Source of the DNA: CAYFVR01 sp964346545
GTDB taxonomy: Bacteria > Desulfobacterota > Desulfobacteria > Desulfobacterales > Desulfococcaceae
DNA length: 14,212 nucleotides
Direction: 5' to 3'
Assembly (NCBI GenBank): GCA_964346545.1
Contig: CAYFVR010000121.1
Span: 1 to 14,212 of the forward strand
Part shown: positions 7,013-14,212 of the stretch, in pieces
Position numbering within the stretch: position 1 is the stretch's first letter
How the letters are laid out: every line of letters starts with the position of its first letter
Translations under genes and position numbers: made by a program
Notes under the pieces: model-generated
The model's input: only the letters and a program-made list of their open reading frames with translations
Told to the model about the DNA's origin: nothing
Databases searched by the model: none

Positions 7013-7822
7013 ATGATTTCTTTGGTTTTTCCCTTTCGATCGGGTCGGTTTTTTCCGATCTTGCGCCTATTTTCCGCCACGTTTATTCTTCTGGTTTTTC
7101 CAGCCCCTCTTCCGGCGGAGGCGGGACCCGAAACGCCCGACGCGGATGCCATCGTGGAAGGCAGTTTTCGTCATATGCGGGGGGACGCCTCGGAATCCCG
7201 GGTGCGAATGACCATCCATCGGCCGGACTGGGAGCGGACCATGCGCCTCCGGGTCTGGACCCGGGACGAGACCGAAAGCCTGATCCGGATCGAGGCGCCG
7301 GCCCGGGACGCCGGGAACGGCACGTTGAAGGTGGGGACCGAGATGTGGATGTACAATCCCAAGGTGAACCGGGTGATCAAGGTCCCGCCTTCGATGATGT
7401 CCCAGTCCTGGATGGGCTCCGATTTTTCCAACAACGATCTGGCCCGATCCGACAGCCTGCTTCGGGATTACGACCACGAACTGACCGGAACGGAAAGCCG
7501 GGACGGGATGACCGCCCACCGGATCGTCTCCACGCCCCGGCCGGCCGCGCCGGTGGTCTGGGGCAAGCAGGAGATGGTGATCCGGGCGGACCACATTCTG
7601 CTGGAACAGATTTTTTTCGACGAGGACATGGCCGAGGTGAAGCGGATGACCACCGGCGACATCGCGGAGCGGGGCGGGCGGCTGTTTCCCGGAACCATGC
7701 GGATGGAAAAGGCCGACACGCCCGAAGAATACACGTTGATGGAATATCTGGAGATTGAATTTTTGGAAACCCTGCCCGATCGGTATTTCACCCGATCCGC
7801 CCTTCAGACGCCCCGGCGGTAG
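7013..7822 (+). CDS. LolA-like outer membrane lipoprotein-sorting family protein
   Basis: This is a 269-residue periplasmic protein. The N-terminus is a signal peptide with a basic segment, a hydrophobic core (about residues 19-33) and a likely cleavage after AEA at residue 37. The mature protein matches the 'outer membrane lipoprotein-sorting protein' LolA-like family. The hallmark stretch is visible as MWMYNPKVNRVIKVPP (111-126) followed by WMGSDFSNNDL (133-143), and then an acidic, aromatic C-terminus. Relatives adopt the LolA/LolB half-open beta-barrel that shields lipid chains. A carrier role between inner and outer membrane is therefore expected, but the cargo is unknown. It is distinct from classical LolA. 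The start at 7013 is supported by GGAGA at 7001-7005, 7 bases upstream. It is the first gene of the module; the first permease starts 3 bases after its stop. Confidence 0.85.
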   Translation: MISLVFPFRSGRFFPILRLFSATFILLVFPAPLPAEAGPETPDADAIVEGSFRHMRGDASESRVRMTIHRPDWERTMRLRVWTRDETESLIRIEAPARDAGNGTLKVGTEMWMYNPKVNRVIKVPPSMMSQSWMGSDFSNNDLARSDSLLRDYDHELTGTESRDGMTAHRIVSTPRPAAPVVWGKQEMVIRADHILLEQIFFDEDMAEVKRMTTGDIAERGGRLFPGTMRMEKADTPEEYTLMEYLEIEFLETLPDRYFTRSALQTPRR

Positions 7823-7825
7823 CCC

Positions 7826-9055
7826 ATGTCGATCGCGCTCAAGATGGCTTGGAGAAACATCTGGCGAAACCGCCGCCGCTCCGTCCTCACCATGGCGGCC
7901 ATCGCTTTCGCCTGCACCCTGCTGATTTTTATGCTTTCCTTCCAGTTTGGCACCTACGAAACCATGATCAACAGCGCCGTGCGGATTCATACCGGCTATT
8001 TCCAGGTCCAGGCCAAGGGGTACCACGACGATCCCTCCGTCCGAAATGTGGTGGCCGATCCGGATCGGGTCGCCCGGCTCCTCTCCGAAGTTCCCCAGGT
8101 CACCACGTTTGCGCCCCGCGCCGCCGCTTTCGCCCTGATTTCCTCCGAAACGCGGACCTACGGCGCCATGGTCAACGGCGTGGACCCGGAACGGGAGCCC
8201 ACGGTCTCCCGCATTCCCAGGCTGGTCCGGGAGGGCCGGTTTTTGGAACCGGGAGACGCCGACGTCGCGTTGCTGGGGGAGTTGCTGGCGGAGAATCTCC
8301 GGGTGGGCCTGGGGGATTCGGTGACGCTCCTGGGTCAGGGACGGGACGGCTCCATCGCGGCGGCGGTGGTGACGGTGCGCGGGATTTTTCACAGCGGCCA
8401 GGATGAATTCGACCGAAGCGCGCTCTATGTTCCGCTGGATTATTTTCAGGAGGTGTTTTTCATGCGGGGCGCGGTCCACAAGCTGGTGGCGGTGACGGAA
8501 TCCCTCTCCGACGTGCCCGAGGCGGAACGGGCGGTTCGGGAAGCCTTGGCGGACCAATCGGAATGGGTGGTGCTGGACTGGGACGAACTGATGCCGGGCC
8601 TCTCCCAGAGCATTCTCATCGATCTGATCAGCGGGCTGATTTTCTACGGACTGCTGCTCGTGGTGGTGGCCTTTTCCATTCTCAACACCTTTATAATGGC
8701 CGTTCTGGAACGGACCCGGGAATTCGGCGTGATGATGGCCCTGGGGACCAGCCGGAACCGGCTGACCCGGCTGCTGCTGACCGAATCCATGCTGTTGACC
8801 GCCGTGGGGATCGCTTTGGGCGTCGTCCTGGGCTGCGCGGTCACTCTCTTTTTTCAGTTCCGGGGCATCGAAATGAGCGAGGCCGCCGAGCTGCTCCGGC
8901 AGTTCGGCATTTCCGGCACGCTCTATCCGCGCCTGAGCTGGCCGTCCGCGTCCATCGGGCCGATTCTGGTGCTGTTCATCACCTTTCTCACGGCGGTCTA
9001 CCCGGCCTTGCGCGTGCGCCGGCTGACCCCGGTGGAGGCCATGCGGCACGCATGA
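7826..9055 (+). CDS. ABC transporter permease, FtsX/LolC-LolE type (first of pair)
   Basis: This is a 409-residue inner-membrane protein with the standard MacB/FtsX/LolCE layout. TM1 (about 19-42) is followed by a large periplasmic domain (about 43-260), then TM2 (262-295), TM3 (316-345) and TM4 (376-400). The N-terminus AWRNIWRNRRRS is an amphipathic basic segment that in LolCE and MacB relatives contacts the ATPase. The motif ERTREFGVMMALGTS after TM2 is the typical FtsX-family coupling loop, and the C-terminus VYPALRVRRLTPVEAMRHA is the family's usual ending. Such proteins do not form a substrate pore; they use ATP hydrolysis to move a periplasmic domain that extracts lipidated cargo or drives a partner. 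The start follows the upstream stop by 3 bases with only a weak GGCGG, suggesting translational coupling. It is paralogous to the next permease, so a heterodimer is likely. Confidence 0.9.
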   Translation: MSIALKMAWRNIWRNRRRSVLTMAAIAFACTLLIFMLSFQFGTYETMINSAVRIHTGYFQVQAKGYHDDPSVRNVVADPDRVARLLSEVPQVTTFAPRAAAFALISSETRTYGAMVNGVDPEREPTVSRIPRLVREGRFLEPGDADVALLGELLAENLRVGLGDSVTLLGQGRDGSIAAAVVTVRGIFHSGQDEFDRSALYVPLDYFQEVFFMRGAVHKLVAVTESLSDVPEAERAVREALADQSEWVVLDWDELMPGLSQSILIDLISGLIFYGLLLVVVAFSILNTFIMAVLERTREFGVMMALGTSRNRLTRLLLTESMLLTAVGIALGVVLGCAVTLFFQFRGIEMSEAAELLRQFGISGTLYPRLSWPSASIGPILVLFITFLTAVYPALRVRRLTPVEAMRHA

Positions 9056-9122
9056 TTTTCGTCCAACATGCCCACTACGTCGATCTCCGGCCCCGAGCGG
9101 ATTTTGATCTTGGAGCCTCGCC

Positions 9123-10343
9123 ATGACCTTTCAACTGGCCTGGCGGAACATCTGGCGGAACCCGCGCCGCACCGGCGTCATCCTCACGGCGGTGGTGGTG
9201 GGAGTGTGCGGCATGGTGGTGCTGGGGGCGCTCATGGAGGGCGTCAGCCGTCAGATGCTCCACAACGCCATTTCCACCCTCACCGGCAGTCTTCAGATTC
9301 ATCGGGAGGGTTATCGTTCCGATCCGGTGGTGGAAAATTCCATCCAAAACCCGGAAGCGGTTCGCCAGGCGCTGGATCGGGAATTGCCGCCGGGGGCTCA
9401 GTGGACCGAACGGGTTCGGGTCAACGCCGTGGTCAACAACGCCCGGAATTCGGGCGGCGTCACCCTGGTGGGGATGGAACCGGAGCGGGAAGCGGCGGTT
9501 TCCTTCATCGGAGAGGCGGTGGCGGATGGAGAATATCTCGCTCCGGACGACCACCTCGGCATTCTGGTGGGCGCGGCCTTGGCGGAGGACTTCGACACCG
9601 AGGTGGGCAAGCGGCTGGTGGTGATGTCCCAGGATCTGAACGGCGAGATCGCCTCCCGGGCCTTCGTCATCCGGGGCATCTATCGGTCGGAGCTGGAATC
9701 CACCGAAAAACGGTACGCCTTCGTTTCCATCTCCGCCGCCCGGGAAATGTTGCGACTGGACGGCGCGGTGTCCGAGTTCGCGGTTCTGCTGCCGGAGACG
9801 GAGGCGGCGGAACCCCTCGCGGAACGGCTTCGGGCCGCGCTTCCCGGCCATTTTTCGGTTCAGACCTGGCGGGAGCTGCTGCCGCTGATCGAGGTGCAGC
9901 TCCAGATGACGGAACGGTTTCGGGGCATTTGGTATCTGGTGGTCTTCGTCGCCATGGGGTTTGGGATCGTGAATACACTGTTGATGGCGGTGTTCGAGCG
10001 GATGCGGGAGTTTGGGCTGCTGAAGGCGCTGGGGATGAAAAACGGCCGCATTCTCCGGGAGGTGCTGGCGGAATCGCTGATCCTTTTGATCCTGGGCGTC
10101 GCGGCGGGAAATCTGCTGGCCCTTTCCATCGTCGCCTGGCTGGCCCACGCGGGGATCGACCTGACCGCCTTCGCGGCCGGCGCGGAGTTCGCCGGCATTT
10201 CCCGGGTCATCTACCCGTCGGTTCGGGCCGGGGAAATCCTCAAGGCCAACGCCGTGGTGCTGGTGCTGGGTTTGGTGGTGAGCGTCTACCCGGCGCTCAA
10301 GGCGGCCCGGTTCACGCCGGTGGAGGCCATGGCGAGGCGGTGA
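9123..10343 (+). CDS. ABC transporter permease, FtsX/LolC-LolE type (second of pair)
   Basis: This is a 406-residue inner-membrane protein, clearly a paralogue of the preceding permease. It shares the N-terminal AWRNIWRN-x-RR segment, the four-TM layout (TMs near 15-40, 266-292, 313-343 and 375-398) and a large periplasmic domain (about 41-262). It also has the coupling loop ERMREFGLLKALGMK and the ending VYPALKAARFTPVEAMARR. The two differ mainly in the periplasmic domain, as expected for LolC/LolE-like halves with separate roles in cargo capture and carrier docking. GGAG at 9112-9115, 7 bases before the ATG, supports this start. The 67-base gap before it holds no gene. The 64-base gap after it leads to the ATPase. 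Family assignment is firm; substrate is inferred only from the module. Confidence 0.9.
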   Translation: MTFQLAWRNIWRNPRRTGVILTAVVVGVCGMVVLGALMEGVSRQMLHNAISTLTGSLQIHREGYRSDPVVENSIQNPEAVRQALDRELPPGAQWTERVRVNAVVNNARNSGGVTLVGMEPEREAAVSFIGEAVADGEYLAPDDHLGILVGAALAEDFDTEVGKRLVVMSQDLNGEIASRAFVIRGIYRSELESTEKRYAFVSISAAREMLRLDGAVSEFAVLLPETEAAEPLAERLRAALPGHFSVQTWRELLPLIEVQLQMTERFRGIWYLVVFVAMGFGIVNTLLMAVFERMREFGLLKALGMKNGRILREVLAESLILLILGVAAGNLLALSIVAWLAHAGIDLTAFAAGAEFAGISRVIYPSVRAGEILKANAVVLVLGLVVSVYPALKAARFTPVEAMARR

Positions 10344-10407
10344 GGGCGGGGGGGCCGCTGAGCATCGGTGCCGGTCGTATTCAGAAAAGAAATCGAAAGG
10401 GCTTCCA

Positions 10408-11091
10408 ATGGCCATGGTGGAATGCCAAGGCGTGACCAAAATTTACCGGCAGGGCGAGGTGACGGTTCCCGCCCTGCGCGGGGTGGATCTTTCCGTGGAA
10501 GCCGGCGAGTTCACGGCGCTGGCCGGTCCATCCGGCTCCGGAAAGACGACGCTGCTGAATCTGATCGGCGGGCTGGACCGACCCGACGAGGGTTCCATCG
10601 TCGTCGCGGGGAACGACTACGCCGAAATGAAGGATTCCCGGATGGCGGAGCTTCGACTTCGCCACATCGGTTTCGTCTTTCAGGCGTACAATCTGATCCC
10701 GGTGCTTTCCGCGCTGGAGAACGTGGAATATGTCATGCTCCTCCAGGGCGTACCCGCCGAAGAACGCCGGAAGCGGGCCCGGGAGATATTGGACGAAGTG
10801 GGTTTGGAAGGGCGGTACAGTCATCGGCCGGCGGAGCTTTCCGGCGGGCAGCGGCAGCGCGTGGCGGTGGCCCGGGCCATCGTCTCCAATCCCTCCATCG
10901 TGCTGGCCGACGAGCCCACCGCCAACCTGGATTCCCAAACCGGAACCGCTTTGCTGAAGATGATGGCCGAGATGAACGAGCGGCGGCAAGTCACCTTCAT
11001 TTTTTCCACCCACGACCGGCAGGTGATGGAATTCGCCCGACGGCTGGTGCGCATCAAGGACGGCCGGGTGGACGAAGACCTGCGGAAATAG
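10408..11091 (+). CDS. ABC transporter ATP-binding protein, LolD/MacB type
   Basis: This is a 227-residue cytoplasmic ATPase, the usual size for LolD. All motifs of an active nucleotide-binding domain are present: A-loop Tyr13, Walker A GPSGSGKTT (40-48, K46), Q-loop Gln92 in FVFQAYNL, signature LSGGQRQR (144-151), Walker B IVLADEPT (164-171, catalytic E169), D-loop NLDS (173-176) and H-loop His202 in STHD. The 'FQAYNLIPVLSALENV' stretch is typical of the LolD/MacB/FtsE subfamily that pairs with FtsX-fold permeases, and so matches the two genes upstream. A homodimer would drive the permease heterodimer. The start at 10408 has a modest AAAGG 7 bases upstream; an in-frame ATG at 10414 is the alternative. 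The TAG stop is at 11089-11091, and the next gene may begin within about 20 bases. Confidence 0.93.
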   Translation: MAMVECQGVTKIYRQGEVTVPALRGVDLSVEAGEFTALAGPSGSGKTTLLNLIGGLDRPDEGSIVVAGNDYAEMKDSRMAELRLRHIGFVFQAYNLIPVLSALENVEYVMLLQGVPAEERRKRAREILDEVGLEGRYSHRPAELSGGQRQRVAVARAIVSNPSIVLADEPTANLDSQTGTALLKMMAEMNERRQVTFIFSTHDRQVMEFARRLVRIKDGRVDEDLRK

Positions 11092-11111
11092 CCGAAGTGT
11101 TGCGCCAATCC

Positions 11112-12593
11112 ATGGCCTGGATGGAAATGCACCGCCGGATTTACCATCCCACTTGCGGGCGGGCATGCTCCGGACACCGCCCCTTCGGCTCGTGGTTTCC
11201 CGGTTTCCGTTTCCGCCCTTGGAGCAAAAGCGGCTTCCCTCATTGGATCGGCCGGGTCGCCCGAATCGCCCGGGCGATTGCCGTATTGTCCATTTTTGGG
11301 GCGATGATTCCCCATGCGATCCTCTCGGCGGCGGAAAATCCCTGGGAAGCCCTCTCTCCGGACTGGGGCGGCCATCTTCGCGGCCAGCTCCTTTCCGCCT
11401 GGCCGCCGTCGGACAGCCTGGATCACCGGGTGGAAGGCGGCGCTTGGATCGACGCCGCGGCCGAGTTGCGGCTGAAAAACCGCCTCTTTTTTGGGGATTG
11501 GGGAACCCTGGAAACCCATTACGAATTGCTGACCACGCGAGGCGAAACGCGGGAAAACCGGCGGACGCCGGCTCGGAAACTTGCGGTGGGCGGAACCGGA
11601 GGCGATTCCCGGTTTCCCCTTTTTTCCGGCGCGTCCGGCGTCCTCACCGACGACCGGCGGTTTCTGGACTTGAGCCAGACATTGGGCGACGGCGACGAAT
11701 GGGTGGTGTCCCACCGGCTGGATCGGCTGGCGCTTTCGATCCGGACCGAGAAAGACCAATCCATCCGGATCGGGCGGCAGGCCCTGACCTGGGGAAACGG
11801 GCTGCTGTTCAACCCGCTGGACCTGTTCAATCCCTTCGCCCCCACCGACGTGATCCGGGATTACAAGGTGGGCGACGACATGGCCCTGGTCCGGTCGCCG
11901 CTGGGCGAAACCGGCGAACTTCAGGCCGTCTACGCGCCCCGCCGGAATCCCGTGGACGGAGACGTTTCCTGGGAGGAGTCGGCCCTGGGGGCGCGATACC
12001 ATTTTTCCCGAGGTGAAAACGAGTTTGACCTGCTGGCGGGCTGGAACCACGAAAACCGGGTGATTGGAGCGGGCGTTACCGGCTACTTGGGCGGCGCGGC
12101 TTGGCGGGCGGACCTCTCCCACACTTGGCTTCCTTCCGGGAGCGGCCGGGACGGCCACTGGTCCGGCGTGTTGAACCTGGACTATTCCTGGGTGGCCTGG
12201 GGACGGAACGCCTATGGATTTCTGGAGTTTTTCCACGGCGGTCTGGGGGACGACGACTACGCGGAAGCGATAATCGATCCGGACCTGGTCGACGCTCTCG
12301 CCCGGGGCGAGCGATTCATCCTGGGCCGCAACTATCTGGCCGGTCAGGTCCAATGGGAGGTCCATCCGCTGTTGAATCTCTTCGTCACCGCCATCCAGAA
12401 CCTGGACGATCCGTCCGGCGTCGTGCAGCCGCGATTCGTGTGGAGCATGACCCAACGGCTGGATTTGCTGGCGGGCGCCAATTTGTACTGGGGCGGGGCG
12501 GATTCCGAATACGGCGGTTTTTCGATCCCGGGACTTCCGCGAGAGATCGCGCCGGCTTCGGGCGTATACGGCTGGATCACCGGCTATTTTTGA
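11112..12593 (+). CDS. Predicted outer-membrane beta-barrel protein of the export module
   Basis: This protein of about 493 residues is predicted to be secreted. A clear hydrophobic segment (IAVLSIFGAMIPHAIL) preceded by RVARIARA ends in SAA (residues 72-74), so export with cleavage there is likely. The mature sequence alternates polar and hydrophobic residues, has many aromatics and ends in a Phe (WITGYF), the usual sign of a BAM-assembled barrel. A stretch with GRQALTWGNG (221-230) then NPLDLFNPFAPTDVIRDYK resembles the '(V/I)GRQ...WG' segment of DUF1302- and alginate-export-like porins, but I cannot assign a named family. The start is uncertain. ATGs at 11112, 11121 and 11127, and GTG at 11097, are in frame and none has a good ribosome binding site. 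All give an unusually long leader of about 68-78 residues. It sits directly behind the ATPase gene, suggesting it is the outer-membrane partner of the transporter. Confidence 0.75.
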   Translation: MAWMEMHRRIYHPTCGRACSGHRPFGSWFPGFRFRPWSKSGFPHWIGRVARIARAIAVLSIFGAMIPHAILSAAENPWEALSPDWGGHLRGQLLSAWPPSDSLDHRVEGGAWIDAAAELRLKNRLFFGDWGTLETHYELLTTRGETRENRRTPARKLAVGGTGGDSRFPLFSGASGVLTDDRRFLDLSQTLGDGDEWVVSHRLDRLALSIRTEKDQSIRIGRQALTWGNGLLFNPLDLFNPFAPTDVIRDYKVGDDMALVRSPLGETGELQAVYAPRRNPVDGDVSWEESALGARYHFSRGENEFDLLAGWNHENRVIGAGVTGYLGGAAWRADLSHTWLPSGSGRDGHWSGVLNLDYSWVAWGRNAYGFLEFFHGGLGDDDYAEAIIDPDLVDALARGERFILGRNYLAGQVQWEVHPLLNLFVTAIQNLDDPSGVVQPRFVWSMTQRLDLLAGANLYWGGADSEYGGFSIPGLPREIAPASGVYGWITGYF

Positions 12594-12605
12594 AATCCCG
12601 GGGAA

Positions 12606-12613
12606 AAGGGAGG
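12606..12613 (+). promoter_or_regulatory. Ribosome binding site of the CoA-transferase/GNAT gene
   Basis: AAGGGAGG lies 4 bases before the ATG at 12618. It is the strongest Shine-Dalgarno match near this start and fixes it over later in-frame ATGs. The whole gap to the preceding stop is only 24 bases and I see no terminator in it. Confidence 0.65.
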
Positions 12614-12617
12614 CGCC

Positions 12618-14212
12618 ATGTTCCGATGGCTTCGCGGCGAAAAAGACGACCGGCATCGACCCGAACCCGAAGCCGAATGGCGGAAGCGGGTGGTCCCGCC
12701 CGAGGCCGTTCTGGACCGGATTCGGCCGGGGATGAACATTTTCATCGGGTCCGGGGTGGCGGAACCCCGCACCCTGGTGCGGGCCCTGATGTCCTCTTCC
12801 GCCGGAGCGCTCCGCGATCTGGTGCTCGTGCAGCTGTTCAGCTTCGGCGACGCCATTTCCCTGGACGCCCTTCGCTCCCATAAATTCCGGCTGAAAACCT
12901 TCTTCTCCGGCTGGGTGGCCGACGAGGCGATTCGGGCCGGACACGTGGACCTCATTCCCAGCCGGTTCATGCGGATTCCCGAGCTGGTGCGCTCCGGCCG
13001 CATTCCCGTGGACGTCGCCTTCGTCCAGGTGGCCCCGCCGGACGACAACGGCTATTGCGGCCTGGGCGTGGCGGTGGACACGGCCCGGCCCGCCATGGAG
13101 CAGGCCGATCTGGTGGTGGCGGAGATCAACCCGGACGTGCCCCGAACCATCGGCGACACCCTGGTGCCCGTTTCCCAGTTCGACCTGCTGGTGGAGGGGA
13201 TCGAGCCGCCGCTCTATTTCGACCGATGGCCGGAGGAGCCGGTGTTCGACCAGGTGGCGGCGCAGGTGGCCGCCGTCATCGACGATCGAAGCTGCGTGGC
13301 CTTTTCCATCGGCCCGCTTTACGACGCTCTGGGCAAACGGCTCGCCGAGAAACGGGAGCTGGGGATTCATACCGCCATTTTCACCGACGCCCTGATGGAC
13401 CTGGTGCGCAGCGGCGCGGTGACCAACCGCCACAAGACCAACTGGCGCGGACGGGCCGTGACCGCCTACGCCATCGGGACGGCGGAGCTGATGGCCTGGC
13501 TGGATCGGAACCCGTTGGTGGAATTCCAGGGGGTGGACAAGGTCTACGATCCGGCCGAAATCAGCCGAAATCCGAGGATGACGGCGGTGATTCCGGCGCG
13601 GAAGGTGGACCTTTCCGGCCAGATCGCCCTGCACGTGGGCAAGGCCAACGTGGCCACCAATCCGGCGGAAACCATGGATTTCTTTTTGGGCGCGGAAATG
13701 TCCTCCGGCGGCCGGACGATCTTCGCCCTGCCCAGCCGCAACTTGGCCGGGGAATCCAATGTCCGGCTTTCGGTGGCCGAATACGAAAATCCCTTCGCGC
13801 TCAAGGAGTCGGTGGACCTGGTGGCGACCGAGTACGGCGCGGCCTGGCTCAAGGGACGCACCGTGCGGGAGCGGGCCCAGGCGCTCATCGACATCGCCCA
13901 CCCGGAGGATCGGGAAGGGCTGGTGGAGGCGGCGCGAAAGGCCCGAATGATCTACGCCGATCAGCTCTTTCTGGCCGATTCCGCGAAGCTGTATCCCGCC
14001 GAAGTGGCCACCCGGCACACTTTCGGGGAGGATTTGGAGATCCGGTTCCGGGCCATTCGCCCGTCGGACGAGGAGGAGATGCGGCGGTTGTTTTACCGGT
14101 TTTCGCCGGAGGCCATCCGGTTTCGCTATTTCGCGCCCATCCGCGAGATGCCCCACGACCGGATGCAGGAATACGTCAACATCGACTACGAACGCACGCT
14201 TTCCGTGGTGGG
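12618..14212 (+). CDS. Acetyl-CoA hydrolase/CoA-transferase fused to GNAT acetyltransferase domain (3' end outside window)
   Basis: The frame stays open to the window edge (531 codons visible). Residues of about 20-455 form the two-lobed acetyl-CoA hydrolase / 4-hydroxybutyrate CoA-transferase fold. Visible family marks include VDVAFVQVAPPDDNGYCGLG in the first lobe and, in the second, SSGGRTIFALPS, VDLVATEYGAAWLKG and RAQALIDIAHPEDREGL. From about residue 474 a GNAT domain begins (EIRFRAIRPSDEEEMRRLFY) and is cut off after about 58 residues. This fusion is known as a 'bifunctional acetyl-CoA hydrolase/transferase and GNAT' family of roughly 620-650 residues. In characterised 4-hydroxybutyrate CoA-transferases the catalytic Glu lies in a GIHTEM-like motif. 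Here the segment reads LGIHTAIFTDALMDL, with Ala253 at that site, so classical CoA-transfer activity is doubtful. The protein is cytosolic. It may be co-transcribed with the upstream export genes. Confidence 0.88.
   Translation, partial: MFRWLRGEKDDRHRPEPEAEWRKRVVPPEAVLDRIRPGMNIFIGSGVAEPRTLVRALMSSSAGALRDLVLVQLFSFGDAISLDALRSHKFRLKTFFSGWVADEAIRAGHVDLIPSRFMRIPELVRSGRIPVDVAFVQVAPPDDNGYCGLGVAVDTARPAMEQADLVVAEINPDVPRTIGDTLVPVSQFDLLVEGIEPPLYFDRWPEEPVFDQVAAQVAAVIDDRSCVAFSIGPLYDALGKRLAEKRELGIHTAIFTDALMDLVRSGAVTNRHKTNWRGRAVTAYAIGTAELMAWLDRNPLVEFQGVDKVYDPAEISRNPRMTAVIPARKVDLSGQIALHVGKANVATNPAETMDFFLGAEMSSGGRTIFALPSRNLAGESNVRLSVAEYENPFALKESVDLVATEYGAAWLKGRTVRERAQALIDIAHPEDREGLVEAARKARMIYADQLFLADSAKLYPAEVATRHTFGEDLEIRFRAIRPSDEEEMRRLFYRFSPEAIRFRYFAPIREMPHDRMQEYVNIDYERTLSVV

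Noticed and set aside
1365..7016. A 1883-codon open frame on the plus strand, antisense to the whole ATPase-kinase gene.
   Set aside because: Its translation is low in recognisable motifs and rich in Gly, Pro, Gln, His and Arg, as expected from the mirror of GC-rich codon use. The minus-strand frame has intact ATPase and kinase motifs, so the plus frame is a shadow.
10368..11111. Extension of the barrel gene upstream through the ATPase gene in the same frame.
   Set aside because: The frame is open but overlaps the well-supported ABC ATPase in another frame, and the extra translation is Arg/Gly-rich without motifs.
12540..12600. A possible terminator hairpin (GCCGG...CCGGC followed by a T-run) at the end of the barrel gene.
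   Set aside because: The stem is only 5 bp with a loop of more than 20 bases and lies inside the coding sequence, so it is too weak to call.
10821..14156. A 1111-codon minus-strand open frame across the ATPase, barrel and CoA-transferase genes.
   Set aside because: It spans three well-supported plus-strand genes and shows no family motif. It is a GC-bias shadow, as is the minus-strand frame at 7067-9124.
1..14212. tRNA or rRNA genes, CRISPR repeats, transposases or attachment sites.
   Set aside because: No cloverleaf-like segment, regularly spaced repeat or transposase/integrase motif was seen. Only the two intergenic palindromes near 1370-1464 hint at mobile sequence.

Overview
The window is GC-rich throughout and has no RNA genes, no insertion sequences and no CRISPR array. 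Its content suggests the chromosome of a Gram-negative bacterium with an outer membrane, most likely Desulfobacterota (the former Deltaproteobacteria). The reasons are the Lol-like envelope genes, an outer-membrane beta-barrel candidate, a predicted outer-membrane lipoprotein, and a CoA-transferase fused to a GNAT domain. I know that fusion from anaerobic and delta-type genomes. The taxonomic call is an inference from gene content only.

Layout. (1) Positions 1-1337, plus strand: the 3' end of an SLC13/DASS-type anion transporter gene, then a small predicted lipoprotein made of two diverged copies of a cysteine-paired domain. (2) Positions 1338-1469: a short palindromic element, then a perfect 24-bp hairpin flanked by A6 and T6, which can terminate transcription from both sides. 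(3) Positions 1470-6575, minus strand: one 1701-residue gene standing alone. It joins a long unassigned N-terminal half, a P-loop (STAND-like) ATPase, a probable winged helix and a C-terminal protein-kinase domain with two unusual active-site residues. (4) Positions 6576-7012: a gene-free divergent intergenic region. It holds a good sigma70-type promoter reading into the ATPase-kinase and a weaker candidate reading the other way. (5) Positions 7013-12593, plus strand: a tight run of five genes. They encode a LolA-like periplasmic protein, two paralogous FtsX/LolC-E-type permeases, a LolD-type ATPase and a predicted outer-membrane beta-barrel. (6) From 12618 to the window end, plus strand: an acetyl-CoA hydrolase/CoA-transferase fused to a GNAT domain, cut by the window edge.

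How they may work together. The five-gene run has a component for every layer of the envelope: ATPase, heterodimeric permease, periplasmic carrier and outer-membrane barrel. It reads as a self-contained inner-to-outer-membrane export module related to Lol, with an unknown substrate that is probably a lipid or lipidated molecule. The CoA-transferase/GNAT gene follows after 24 bases and may be co-transcribed, but nothing shows a functional link. The ATPase-kinase is a separate unit. It looks like a large signal-transduction or conflict-type sensor and is the least explained gene here.
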